This document shows positions 37,395-49,302 of a stretch of 64,000 nucleotides of DNA, piece by piece; within the stretch, counting starts at the first letter, position 1, and each line of letters begins with the position of its first letter. Under the pieces are notes generated by a model. It did not search any database. It saw nothing but the letters and a program-made list of their open reading frames with translations, and was not told the DNA's origin. This DNA is from Hyalella azteca (lineage: Eukaryota > Arthropoda > Malacostraca > Amphipoda > Hyalellidae). The stretch is from NCBI RefSeq assembly GCF_000764305.2, contig NW_025944219.1:48838-112837 (forward strand), read 5' to 3'. A program made the translations under genes and the position numbers.

Positions 37395-37590
37395 TTAATT
37401 TTGCATATTTGGGTAGAACCACCGCCGCCGCTGCTTGTTGCTGCCTCCGACATGATGATGTCGAAATGGCTCATGGTGAAGAAGTCCACGTCAGGCACGC
37501 AGTGATCGTCATCGCGGCATGACACGGCTACGAGACGCACTCGCTCGCACACGGCATCCATGAATTCGGGAGACACGCGCGCAACCTGGG
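37395..37590 (-). CDS. Candidate isolated coding exon, product unknown
   Basis: A minus-strand frame with locally raised GC. AG acceptor candidates occur at CCACAG and TCCCAG upstream, and an internal ATG (about 37562) begins MDAVCERVRLVAVSCRDDD...FFTMSHFDIIMSEAATSSGGGG. It has coding-like composition but only phase-1 donors near its end (GGCG|GTGGTT), whereas the next KLF5/dar1 exon needs phase 0. It is therefore either unrelated or a first exon of another transcript. Confidence 0.25.
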
Positions 37591-38939
37591 ACTGGCTGGT
37601 GACACCCTCCTGTGGAGTGCGTCTGCAACTGCGCAACTTCGCGGTTTGAGTTTCAGAAGAGTTAAGTGACTGTCAATAAGAATCAAACACCAAACTTTTT
37701 AGCTAGGAACACTAGTTAACTTGGAATATTTTATCCTCCAAAAATGAGATCGAACTTGAGGAGTACAACGGAGGTCGGAAATTCTCAGTCCAACTGTTGT
37801 TTCAATGCCCGCATGAGATCCACTTTTGAAATGAACTTTGTGATAAAGCTGACTTAATCTCTTGACTTGTATTCTCTAAAGATTTATCAGAGCTAGAGGT
37901 ATACTCTTATATCTAATTCTTCTTCTTTTGGGAGGCTTGTAAATAGTAGAAGCTTGTAATAGGAAGCTTCTGAAGCGTACAGCGAATCTGCTTCTAAGCC
38001 GCATGAACGACACCTGTGGGGACCTTAAGACACTGCAGTCGTGTGTTTATGCAAAATTATTTTATATAGTTTTGTACGGCTAAATTATGTGCCGGATTAT
38101 TAAGAAAGTGCCGGACAGATAATATCAATGGGTTGTAAACACTACGAAGTAACGCGAACAAAAGGAGTTTCAATTACGGTGTCTGGAACGTGACCGTTTC
38201 TAACTGAATACACCACCTGGAATATAGCATGCAGCATACAAAAGTGCCTTCTTATGAGTCTCAGTGACTTTGTAACCACTTCTTGAACAATATATCGCAA
38301 GGGTTGGAATGTAGAATATGAGTCTCTGTACGAACTTTAACTCGCCGGAATACAAATGAGCGGCGGAACAATGCAGCTGAGACACGCGTAGCCAGATGCG
38401 AACACGAGCTCGGCTGGCGGCGCGTGTTGTCCTCGCGGAGGTTAGCGGTCGACTGGGCACTCTAGTGTCATGTGGGTACCAACTCACAGCGTGCCCGCCC
38501 CCATACCCTTTACTGACTGGGGGCCACATGCTCCAAAATAATTGCGATATCTTAAACACACGAGCCAATCACCATTCAGCATTTAAACTAAACCAGCCTA
38601 TGGCAACTGTGAAATCGGCAATAGTTCTGGCTGCGCTGTTTTTTTAAAGCCTTGCTATCGCTGAAGAGTCGCTGAACGATAGGCAATTTTGTTTTAGTAG
38701 TCCCTTCTCTCAGATAGGCACTCGCTTGAATATAGACAATGGCAAGTGCTTCCACTTCATCGGGCTTCACAATGTTAAAAACTAGTATCTAGTGAATAAC
38801 GACATAGACTATCTAAGAAAAATATCTAATATTTCAAAAAAATATCTATCAGCGATGTTATTGAAAGTCTAGGGCAAGTTACCCACACCATTTGATCGCG
38901 GCTTTGAATGTTACGTGACTAGCAGAGTGGTGACGTCAG

Positions 38940-39465
38940 CACATGGCGGGGTAAGTCTGCACATGGCGGGATGTGTACATTTTGTCTGCACATTGTGTTG
39001 TGTCTGCACATCTCTACGTCAGCACATTGTTTGCACATGAAGTCATATCAGCACATGACGCTACATCTGCACAGTGTCTGCACATGACGCTACATCTGCA
39101 CAGTGTCTGCACACGACGCTACATCTGCACACGGCGCTACATCTGCACACGACGCTACATCTGCACAGTGTCTGCACACGACGCTACATCTGCACATGAC
39201 ACGTGTCTGCACACGACGCTACGCCTGCTTAGTGTCTGCACTCGACGCTACATCTGCACAGTGTCTGCACACGACGCTACATCTGCACATGACGCTACAT
39301 CTGCACAGTGTCTGCACACGACGCTACATCTGCACATGACGCTACATTTGCACAGTGTCTGCACACGACGCTACATCTGCACACGACGCTACATCTGCAC
39401 AGGGTCTGCACACGACGCTACATCTGCACATGACGCTACATCTGCACAGTGTCTGCACTGTCCTA
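38940..39465. repeat. GACGCTACATCTGCACAGTG minisatellite
   Basis: Alternating 18-bp (CACGACGCTACATCTGCA) and 11-bp (CAGTGTCTGCA) units, about 0.5 kb. The long plus frames are by-products. Confidence 0.93.
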
Positions 39466-39775
39466 CAGACCATCGGAAGACCACGTCGCTGAGATGCCCT
39501 GTGTTTCCGGAGCGTCGTGGGAGTCGCGGCGCTGACCTTTGCGGGACGCGGGCCCGGAAGCCCCCCTCGGGGGGACGTCTAGCACTCACAGATATAAGTG
39601 GGACTTGTCTAGATATCGATGCAGTTATTGTTCTTGCGTGGGTCATCATTTCTTAGTTTATCCCGGCGAAATGGTGTTTTAATTAGTTAATAATTTTTAA
39701 TTAGAAAGTGTGTCGGTATATGGATAGTGTGACACATTTATTTTCCTGTGGGATCCCCATTCATGATTTCGTGTC

Positions 39776-40420
39776 ATTCATGATGAGCGAATGAATGGAG
39801 TGCGTAGAGCATCCTGAGTAAATGTCAACTTGAGTTTGTTAATAAAAATAACGCTTCAATGTGTGTACAGAGGAAATTGTCCATGTGAAATTCGATGAAT
39901 CTCACGTTAAGAATTATTTTAATTTTGTTGTTTTGCGTGAGATTTTGTTGATATGCTTATTGAATATTATTGAGCTTAGGTTCCTATGCGAAATATTATT
40001 ATAAATGTAATGAATTAGTATTAAATCATCTCAACAAATATGAGAAGACGAATAAAAATTAATGGTGATATATAGTGATAAACTTCCTGCATGCAACAGC
40101 GAAGGTGATAAAGTCCGGTATAAATGGGTCACGATGACACAGACAATGGAAAAAAATTCATGATGAGCGAATGAATGGAGTGCGTAGAGCATCCTGAGTA
40201 AATGTCAACTTGAGTTTGTTAATAAAAACAACGCTTCAATGTGTGTACAGAGGAAATTGTCCATGTGAAATTCGATGAATCTCACGTTCAGAATTCTCTT
40301 TATTTTGTTGTTTATGTAAGATTTTGTTGATTTGCTTTTTATTGAGCTTGAGGATCAAATGTGAACAATTATAATAAATGTAATAAATTAGTATTAAATT
40401 ATGTCAACAAATATGCGGTC
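39776..40420. repeat. Tandem duplication of a block of about 380 bp
   Basis: TTCATGATGAGCGAATGAAT through AAATTCGATGAATCTCACGT and about 130 bp beyond occurs at 39776-40053 and again at 40158-40420. TATAAATGGGTCACGATGAC ends each unit (about 40120 and 40622). Divergence grows toward the ends. Confidence 0.85.
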
Positions 40421-40794
40421 TAGTCAGCACGACAAGCTTAACCATTTGTTGAATTAACGTAAATTGTTCACAAGATGCAGCGCTAACTATAAACAAATTA
40501 TTTTGAGTTTCTCACTTAAATTTTTTTTCACAATTCGAGGAAGCTTGTCGCGCGTTTGTCTTAAACGAAGAAAAACTAAATGGGCAATATTGTCTGTATA
40601 GTGACACACTTCCTGCCCGGTATAAATGGGTCACGATGACACAGGCAATGGAAAATATTGCATCACCATTTGGACGAAATCTCCTTCATTTCTATGAGTG
40701 TATGGGAAAAATAATCAGTACCAAATATATATTTCCGGACACATGGGAATTTCATATAAACTCTGCGGGATTTGGTGCCAGTATTTCGTGGCCT

Positions 40795-40846
40795 CAACCG
40801 GGGGTTGGGTATGTCAAACCTCTCATCCCAACCCAACCCCCGGTTG
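40795..40846. repeat. Perfect 15-bp inverted repeat
   Basis: CAACCGGGGGTTGGG (40795-40809) and CCCAACCCCCGGTTG (40832-40846) with a 22-bp loop, a strong GC hairpin in AT-rich DNA. Confidence 0.9.
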
Positions 40847-41089
40847 AAAAAAATACCGGGGGCTTTCTGGGTGGCGGATAAATGGCTAGCGGTTGTTTAG
40901 CAAGACCGACCCAGACTCAATTTTTTTCACTTTTGTATAAAAAAAGGGTTGTGATGCTTAAGCCTTTTCAATAAAATATAAAAAATTTGCGAATATTGTG
41001 TTCAGAAATTGTCAGTTTTAAGTCCATTGATTCAACACTCGAGATGACACATGAGGATTAGGCATTACCAGGCATAAAGATGAGTAAAA

Positions 41090-41828
41090 TTTCAAAAGTC
41101 TTACTTTGCGTCTATAACTGTCAACCCTTCGTATACTGACGGTCTCTCGTTAATTACCAGGCTTTTACGTACGAATAGCATTGAGGAAGGGTAATGTATC
41201 CGAATAATAATGAATAACTCATAATAAAATGACGCAAGGTCAGCTCTGAATACGTTCATGTAAGAAGTACACAAGAGGCAATTAAAAATTTTGATAAAAT
41301 TTCTATACGTTTTTTTATAAAGCTCAGTAGATAGCGACGGTAGATGTAATACAAGAGCAACGAGTAATTAGATAACAAGCTGAGCTATTTCAAGGAACAT
41401 GTAAGTAGCCATAAATGGCAATAAATATGAAGACAATTCACAAATAATTATCTTAATGGCATGTTTCGGTGGAAGAACATACGTTTAAATAACTGGACGC
41501 TAGAGGAACGCCATTCAATTAGAACCAATTCCTAAATAACCAATTTAATAAACAACAGGTAAGCTGCATAGCAGTTAGAGATTTAATCATGAAACAACTT
41601 GTGAAATATTAGGTTAAATAATAATTTTATTAAAGTAGTATTGAAATTCGGTATAATACATGCATCCAAAATATAGGTTTTGCAAGCATGCATTCTGGGC
41701 AATCGCCTCCTGAACATATCAACTCGTTCTTCTTCCTACAATGATCGCTAGCTGCTCTAGAAACATTTTGGGGGACATTTTGTCACTATCGAAATAATGG
41801 CTAAGATCTTATCTATCGTAATATTATC

Positions 41829-41867
<39 letters not shown>

Positions 41868-42880
41868 AAGGCATTAACCTTTTCCATCTATCGAGACGCT
41901 CCTTATTTTTTTATACAACACGTACATTCTCTTCAAACACAATTGTAAACGTGGAATCTTGACCCACAGTACAATTTTAATCCTGCGGGTGGAGCGTTCG
42001 ATCAATAACCTGATAGTGGAGTTATTTATGGTGTGGTAAGGAGACAAGTCAAACAAATTGAAGAACAACGCTATAAAATAAGAAGCACTAATGGCAGTAG
42101 AAGGAAGTTAGAGCGCAAGTGTCGCAATACGCTTGGCATGTGCAAGTGAACGCTTCTTTCCTAACATGAACCGTGCATGTTCTAGAGAACTGAATCGACC
42201 TGAGACTTGATAAGCAAGCGTAAATACATTTGTATTCAGAGATAACTCTTTATTAATGGTCATAGGAAATGAGATGCATTTTTACCCGCAGGTGCAAATA
42301 AGGCTTGACAGAAAAAATTGGGTTATTGGATTCAGCCCCAAATTTGTGCCATGATCAAATTTATCTTAGTCACCCTCATAAAAAAACTGGTTAAACATAA
42401 ACCTATTTTATTGTTTGATAGAGAAAAATACACCTAACAATATTCAGATCCATCGCGAAATAGTAATAGGAATCCAATTTCAATATAAACCAGCGCCCAC
42501 AACCGGCGGCCCTTACGTTGCCACACTTAGAGGAATGAGTGAGACTTCCTCCAGAGAGCGATTATCTTTTTGCTCAATAGTGGGTCATCCTGACACAGTT
42601 TGGCCCTTCAAGAGGACCAAACATTGCGTTGTCTGCTCGTGCTGTGGGCAAGAACGTGCGTTACTATTGGGACAATAATATCCATGCATTTTTCCCAGTG
42701 CAACGCTGAGTGAGGTAGGGGGTTAGAAACCAATAGGCCGACCCATGAGGGCTCCAGGGCTGAGAAACACTCAAGCTATTAATTAACTCGTTGAATATCA
42801 CAATATATTTACGACGAGCTCGCAGAGCCTGAAGGTTTTATAAAAATTTCGAAATAGTTTCAGAGATAATTATCCAGATA
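41090..42880. other. Intergenic, no gene recognised
   Basis: It contains a single copy of the 75-bp-array element (about 41100-41195), a (TAA)n microsatellite at 41827-41866 and a dispersed-repeat patch at 42575-42670. An 87-codon frame (42415-42678) covers that patch and is not called. Confidence 0.5.
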
Positions 42881-42884
42881 CCTT

Positions 42885-43023
42885 CTGAAACATGGCATCA
42901 TCCGGATGCCATCTGAAACATGGCATCATCCGGATGCCATCTGAAACATGGCATCATCCGGATACCATCTGAAACATGGCATCATCCGGATACCATCTGA
43001 AACATGGCATCATCCGGATACCA
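42885..43023. repeat. 28-bp minisatellite ending in N
   Basis: Five copies of CATCCGGATACCATCTGAAA plus CATGGCAT, cut at N 43024. Confidence 0.93.
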
Positions 43024-43024
43024 N

Positions 43025-43290
43025 GTGAAGCTCTGCTTGTGAAGCGTCTGTGATGGTGAAGCTCTGCTTGTGAAGCGTCTGTGATGGTGAAGCTCTGCTT
43101 GTGAAGCGTCTGTGATGGTGAAGCTCAGCTTGTGAAACGTCTGTGATGGTGAAGCTCTGCTTGTGAAGCGTCTGTGATGGTGAAGCTCAGCTTGTGAAAC
43201 GTCTGTGATGGTGAAGCTCTGCTAGTGAAGCGTCTGTGATGGTGAAGCTCAGCTTGTGAAGCGTCTGTGATGGTGAAGCTCTGCATGTTC
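43025..43290. repeat. 31-bp minisatellite
   Basis: About eight copies of GTGAAGCTCTGCTTGTGAAG plus CGTCTGTGATG, directly adjoining the previous array across the N. Confidence 0.95.
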
Positions 43291-44845
43291 TTTGGAAAAG
43301 TTCTTTGTTCTTTTTGGTGTAAAAGCTGGCGCAGCGAATAGGAGTCGTGGTGTCTATCGCGGGTGAAAATCTTGCGCAGCAAATAATTGTTCATGGTTCA
43401 TTGTAAGTTTATTAAACCCTTATCATGAATTGGAGGATTGAATGAATACAGAGCGCCTGAGTGCAGCAGCTATTACAGTTTTCTGAAGTAACAACTTGTA
43501 AGATTTTATTTAGAAAGAATTCTTTACTCAACTCGACTTCTGTACGACGACTATGTAATGCTATTTAAATGTTAGAAAAACCAGCGGCGCAATTCGATAG
43601 ACACTTCAGCGCTCAGCTGCTGAGGTGAAATTGAAACCTTTTTCTCGGTACACTGCCATTACATGTGAAAAATATTCAAACACTATTACAACGAAAAAAA
43701 CAAATATTTATTTGTTTACATTTTAAAAATATTTAAACAAACATTACGGTAACATTCCTCGAGCGTCGTCTTATCAACTTGTGTTGTATGTTATATTCCT
43801 GTCAGCTGTTACAGGCAGGCAACTGCTGTTATATTCCTGCCAGCTGTTACAGGCAGGCAACTGCTGTTATATTCCTGCCAGCTGTTACAGGCAGATGACT
43901 GCTGTTATATCTCAGAGACTGTGAAAAAGTATCGGAAGAAAAGGTAAGGTTTTACAGGGAAAGTCAAGTGAAGGTTTTTCTGAAAGTCAAGTAAAGTTTA
44001 TCGCAAAGTTATTCATCAGTTTATTCAATAACAAAGCGATAAGGTTCATTGAAAAATTATAATTCAAATTATAATTGTAGGAAGCTGCCACAATGACAAC
44101 TGCGCCAAGGTTGTGGTAAGATCAGCGCCGCGTCGGCGCCGGGCAAGGCAGGATAGGCGCAGTGGGAGAGCAGGCATGTCACGTTTTAAGTTTATATTTG
44201 TGTGTACATAATAAATGCTTTAATGCTGCAAATAAACTGCTACTAGCATTTTTCGTTCTCAATGACAGCAGCTTCGTTGCTCAAATCGGCGCAGAACCTT
44301 GCAACAAATTTAACAGGTAATTAAATATGAACTATAAGAATAATGTGACACGAATGTCTCATGACTAACTCGTGCATAAATAAAGACACAACACAAAAGT
44401 GCAGACAAATAACATACGATAAGATGAACACGTATTATAATATCGTACAATAAATAGAGAGAAAACAGTCAATTGTAACACACAGCATCATTGATCAACT
44501 AAATAACGTATGTAATTATCAATAAATTGTTTAAAAAGTAACTGTCAGGAAGTATTTCACTCACGCGTTGACTCACAATGTCACGTGTCTGACAATTAAC
44601 CACGTAATTTCACCATTGAAAATAGTGTTTTAATTACATGTAACAGCTTCATTCTTAATGGAACATTGCAATCACTCGATGGTTGAGTCAACAGATCGCA
44701 CTTCCATCAGACAGCTTGCGGGTCGCCACCAACACGAAACAAGACAACAGTTACAACCAAAAATTTTTAGTCAAACCGCACAAAAAAAAAATCAGACTTA
44801 ACCCACAATCCCCGACTCCAATTCGAATAAAAATCACGACTCCAA
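43291..44845. other. Intergenic with one short array
   Basis: A three-unit 38-bp repeat (CAGCTGTTACAGGCAGGCAA, 43803 and 43841) lies at 43790-43910. The remainder is AT-rich with no recognised gene. Confidence 0.5.
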
Positions 44846-45230
44846 CCGCACCACCAACCCCCACTCCAACTCCAATCGCACCATAAACCCAACTCCATAA
44901 CCTCGACTCCCACCCACAAACCTCAACTTCAACGCACCACCAACCCCGACTCCAACCGCACCGCCAACCCCGACTCCAACCGCACCACCAACCCCGACGT
45001 CAACCGCACCACCAACCCCGACTCCAACCGCACCACCAACCCCGACACCGACTCCAACCGCACCACCAACTCCGACTCCAACCGCACCACCAACCCGACT
45101 CCAACCGCACCACCAACCCCGACTCCAACCGCACCACACTCCAAGTCTCCAACCGCACCACACTCCAAGTCTCCAACCGCCCCACCAACCCACGACTCCA
45201 ACCGCACCACCAACTAGACTTCAAGCGCAC
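44846..45230. repeat. CCAACCGCACCACCAACCCC minisatellite
   Basis: A C/A-rich array of 18-24 bp units (GACTCCAACCGCACCACCAA). Strongly pyrimidine/purine skewed for A and C; the minus-strand GGW/GVG frames are by-products. Confidence 0.93.
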
Positions 45231-46194
45231 CCGACAACAATAACAACAATATTTATGGCGACAACAGATTTACAATAAATGTCATCTTGAGAGCAAACAA
45301 GTCTGTAGTATGGCTAGGAACATGGAAGACGCCGCATATGAAGAGCAAAATAAGAGAAAGACTAACTTATGTCGTCTACGTCTACCAAAGTACTACTACC
45401 CCACCTTCATAATGTTACCCAGTATAACAAGCCATAATACGCATGTTACCCCTCGCATCTTGGCGACATAGATATATAACCCAAAACACATGCCAAAATG
45501 CATATGTTACTCCTCGCACATATCGAACACGTTTAAATAATACTTGATATAACATGCCACAATACGCATGTTGTCAACATGAATGTATTACGCTATCCAA
45601 GTCGCTGCCACAATACGCAAGTTAGCCTTGAAGTGTCGTCGGCAAGAAGTTGTTCAGTAAAATTCTATTAAACGAAGCCCTGCTGGTCCGCCACTCGACC
45701 AGAGATGCAGAGCGATACACTAGAAGGAAGATATTCTTTGCCAGTATCACTCACTTCTCGTATGATTTACGCACTCGCAGGTATTTAATAACACAGTTTG
45801 AAGTCTTTACAATGGTTTGGTTCAACATATGAGCCCACCTACACTCGAAATCAAGGTTTAACTATCATTATAAGATAGGAGAGTAATACGTTAAATGAAC
45901 ACCACTGAACACGTGTCACCTGGCAAAAAAGCTGCGTTGGAGTGGGCATCGTTCGTCGTGATTGCGATGAGCTTGCACCGAGGAAGGCTTATCGGCTAAT
46001 GTTTCCTTCTTGTATGCTAATTTTTATGATTATTTAGTTGCTTTTGAAAGGTGGAACTTTCATCTCATTGCCAGTAGGCCAGCTGAATAAGAGACGAGCA
46101 GTTTGCAAGCTTACGTGGAGACAGTAACACTTAGGAAGAAGTAGACTCGTCCCTTTAAATACAGCAAGTAATTTAGAATTATTCGATCAAATAC
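45231..46194. other. Nak 3' flank, no gene recognised
   Basis: A loose repeat around CATGCCACAATACGCATGTT at 45425-45625; otherwise unique. The Nak polyadenylation site should fall here or in 46195-46312, but I found no clear AATAAA on the gene strand. Confidence 0.45.
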
Positions 46195-46320
46195 TTTGAA
46201 ATATCGAGACTCATTCCCTCAGAAACTTCGAATTTTAGAGACTCGTTCCCTCAAATACTTTGTTATCGAGACTCATTTCCTCAAATACAGCGAATCGTCA
46301 GGACTCGTCCTCTCAAATTC
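46195..46320. repeat. About 30-bp repeat over the Nak stop codon and 3' UTR
   Basis: Units sharing GACTCRTTCCCTCA begin near 46208, 46241, 46269 and 46302, with variable 28-33 bp spacing. The last unit includes the final codons of Nak (SNRI and TGA on the minus strand), so the 3' UTR is built of copies of the coding end. Confidence 0.7.
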
Positions 46321-48758
46321 TGTTGCTGAGTTTGGAGAAGGGATTAATGCCGCGCTTGAGGGAGCCAAATCTGGTGGCTCCCGAAGTGCGCAAGTCAGCT
46401 CCCTCTTCGTCGGGGGAGCTGATGGAGTGTCTGCTCCCACCACAGGCTGCCTTGCGGGAGTCTTCGAGAGTCTGGTCCTCAAAACTCATGTTCGAGATCC
46501 CAACAGACTCGTAACTAAGACTCTTGTCAACTTTCTTGTCACTCTTAACGTTTTTCTCAGACTTCTTTTCGCTTTTATCGCTCTTTTTCTCGGTCTTCTC
46601 CAGCTTCTTCTCGGCTTTTTCCGCTTTCTTCTCAAGTTTTTCTAGCTTTTTCTCGGCCTTTTCAGACTTTTTTTCGGCCTTTTCTAGTTTTTTCTCTATT
46701 TTCTCTTGTTTCTTGTCGATTTTATCCGGTTTATCAAGTTTTTTGCTCTTCTTCCCCTGCTTATCCTTCTTGGACAAACTGAACTGCTTCATGGGCAGCA
46801 CCATCATGTTTTCCTCCTCGAACTCCTCGCTGATGTTCTTGTATTTAAGTCGGTCTTTACTTCTGTCGCGGGCCTTCGACTTCTTGGCCAGGCTGCTGCT
46901 GCTGCCTAGGCTCTCTTCGCTGGAACTCTCGGACTCGGAGGACAGAATTTGGTGAGTAAGGCGAGGCTTACGGAAGGTCGGTGGCGTCATCTTCTTGCCT
47001 CCCTTGGCAGAGGTTTTGAACATTTCAGTGTGTGTGTTAAGCATTTCCTCCCTGGCCATTTGGTGCACTTGGCTCTGCAAGGACGAGCTCATGTTGGCAG
47101 GAAGCGTCCGGCTCTTGAGTCCTAAAAACGATCGTTGGCTGTTACTTAAAATTGGCTTGAAAGGCACTGACCCAAAAAGGTCTTCGTCGTCTAATTCGTC
47201 GTCGTCAGTTTTGTTGAGGACGACTTCGTTGGACTTGCTGGTCCGAGGCGTAGAAGTGGCGGCTTGATACGCTGGGTTAACGTCCGCAGACGACGAGTAG
47301 AAATGGCTTGGCTTTGACTTGGGAGTTACTTGAGCAGGGAATGGCGTTTCCACAGGCACATGCGAAGTCGTGTCGTCTAAAGGCGATGTGTTGATTGCAG
47401 TTTCGTTCGCTAAAGGCTTGGATTTGTAGTCCACACAGCCAAAGGGTGTAGACCCAAACAAGTCGGTGCTGGAATGCGAGGAGACTTTAGACAACGCGCA
47501 GCTTGGTTGTCTGAATGTTAGTGAGTCGACGCTCTGAGACATGACGTCCTTGCTTACGGCAACGTCTGCGTCGCTGGCTAATAGCGTTGCTGTTTCGCTG
47601 ACACCTTCACTGGTAACGGATGTCCCAGGAAGGGATATAACATGGACGTTGCTCCCAGACTCGTCATAAAAAGGGTTGATGAATGGGTTGCTGGCTGCCG
47701 TGCGGACAATAGAGTTGCTCAACTCCGGACGAGGATACACGCCCTCGAAGTCATCAGTCTCAGGAAGTAAACATTTTTTACTCAATGTTACGTTTTCGTA
47801 GATGGGGAATTCTTCGGAGGGAGATTCTTCGTAAATGACGTGCGTTTGGCTAGGTCTTCTCTCGCTGTCCTGGTAGGAGGTACGCTCGTCTGGCGAGGGC
47901 GTGGCGACATTAAGAGGCGAGTAAGTCGCTACGGATGCCGCAGTTCGAATGGGCAGCTGCTTGACCTGCTGCAGGTGCGTGGAGATGGAGGCGGGCACGG
48001 AGAATATAGTCCCAAGTTTCTGCAAAGGGTTCTTGAAGGGAGCCAACGCAAAGACGTCATCGTCTCCATCAACCTCCCCGCGGGTGCTGGCGGACGACGG
48101 AGTCATAAGGGGAGGCTGGGGCGGTGGTGGGGACGCGAGGTTTATGAGGGAGGCACATTCCTCAGCGGCGACGGTGGGTGACGAGGCTTGGGGCTTCGGC
48201 TCATCACTCGCCATGACAGACTTTTCTTCTTCGTCAAGCACGTCGTCGAGTTCATCGTCAAGAAGCAATGGCTTCTCGCCGTACTCGTGGCCTAGGAGGC
48301 GGTCCGGGTTAGAGGCTCTCCGTTTCTCCTGCTCTATTTTGGCGTTGGCACGAGCCCGCATGGAGGCCCTACTGGGCTTGGGCCCACGTCTCGTGGCGTC
48401 AGTGCCACCCGTGACCCGAGGGTCCTCCTCGTGGGTGGTGACGCTCTCACACTCTGCGTGGTACACGGACGAACTGATGGTCTCTGACACATCTTCACGT
48501 CCTCTGTCGTCGGCAGCTTCGTCGTTGATGCGTGCCTTCAGGTCGCTCGCGGACCCGATGGAGTCGTCGTCGGACACGCACACGAACACCGATTCGGGCT
48601 TGCCGTCGACGCCGATCTTGGTCGTGGTTTTGACGGACCGTCCACCCTTCAGGCGACGCATTGCGGATCTCGGAAACTCGTTAGTCGGCACGACCGACCC
48701 TGCGTCTCTGTCCTCGTCGCTTTCGTCTTGAAGGTTCTGAAACTTCTCGTATTTTGAT
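46313..48758 (-). CDS. Nak: Nak last exon: NPF/DLFG motifs, Lys-Glu repeat region and C-terminus
   Basis: A large terminal exon of 814 residues, entered at acceptor ATATTTCCAG (AG at 48760-48759) in phase 2, which makes the junction codon AGA: R-SKYEKFQNLQDESDEDRD. Motifs in order: SNPFINPF (about 47670-47700, EH-domain-type NPF pair), SSTDLFGSTPF (about 47437-47480), DDEDLFGSVPF (about 47157-47190), an SSSESESSSEES acidic serine run, then a 75-100 residue Lys/Glu repeat (EKAEKKLEKLEKK type, about 46525-46765) predicted helical or coiled. The end is YESVGISNMSFEDQTLEDS...GSLKRGINPFSKLSNRI-TGA, with a last NPF. The stop is at 46315-46313. The open frame seen from 48691 starts at GTG and is not a real start. 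Confidence 0.9.
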
Positions 48759-49201
48759 CTGGAAATATAATAATAATAATAAATTGTTATTTTAAACTTA
48801 AAAATCTTAAAACTAACGAACTAGTAGAACTCAGGAAAAATTTGATAGCGGTATAAAGTAAGAAAAATACTCTCAAAATTATGCAAAGCAAACTAAAAAA
48901 AAATTGCCTTCAACACAAAAATACTGTTCCCAATCATTTTTTTTTGATGATTTTAAACGTTAAATTCAAGTCAAAATCCTCTCTGCAATATTGAACGACA
49001 TATGTTACAGCAACACACATTATCAGATTGGTGTACACTTCCTCCTACAGCAGTTCTCATTTCATCACCTCGAATGGAGGAGCGAACAGAAAGATTTCCT
49101 CATCTTACGAAAGAAGTTTACCAAGTCATCGGTTAGCGGCGACGGTGGCAGCAGCGTCTATAACAAGGCGACATTGAAAAGCATTTTAGAGGCTAAACCT
49201 G
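48759..49201. other. Nak intron before the last exon
   Basis: A short intron (48759-49284). The acceptor is preceded by an (AAT)n run. No other feature. Confidence 0.7.
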
Positions 49202-49302
49202 TAGGGTTCATTACCTGTCTTCGAGAGAAGGTCGCACCTTATAGGGTTCATCCATGGATCCCCCGCCCGGTAGGGGTTCATTACCTGTCTTCGAGAGGAG
49301 GT
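49202..49302. repeat. Direct duplication of the end and donor of the 49285-49897 exon
   Basis: The block TAGGGGTTCATTACCTGTCT plus about 12 bp at 49271-49302 recurs almost unchanged at 49202-49232. Read on the minus strand both copies contain TCTCGAAGACAG|GTAATGAACCC, so an intact duplicate donor lies about 70 bp into the intron. Confidence 0.85.

Larger units (their letters stand above)
34679..38935. other. Intergenic or 5' KLF5/dar1 region, weak candidates only
   Basis: 4.3 kb with no secure gene. Apart from the two low-confidence candidates listed separately (35651-36017 and 37395-37590), there are only short frames without motifs. A GC-rich patch lies at 38380-38530. Confidence 0.4.

Noticed and set aside
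37367..37636. First coding exon of KLF5/dar1
   Set aside because: Composition is coding-like, but the only nearby donors are phase 1 while the next known KLF exon begins in phase 0, and no KLF5 N-terminal motif is present; kept only as an unassigned candidate.
47949..48731. 260-codon plus-strand frame opposite Nak, and others at 46524-46955 and 47840-48181
   Set aside because: Shadows of the real minus-strand Nak exon; Ser/Phe/Leu-rich because they are antisense to Lys/Glu/Asp/Ser-rich coding sequence.
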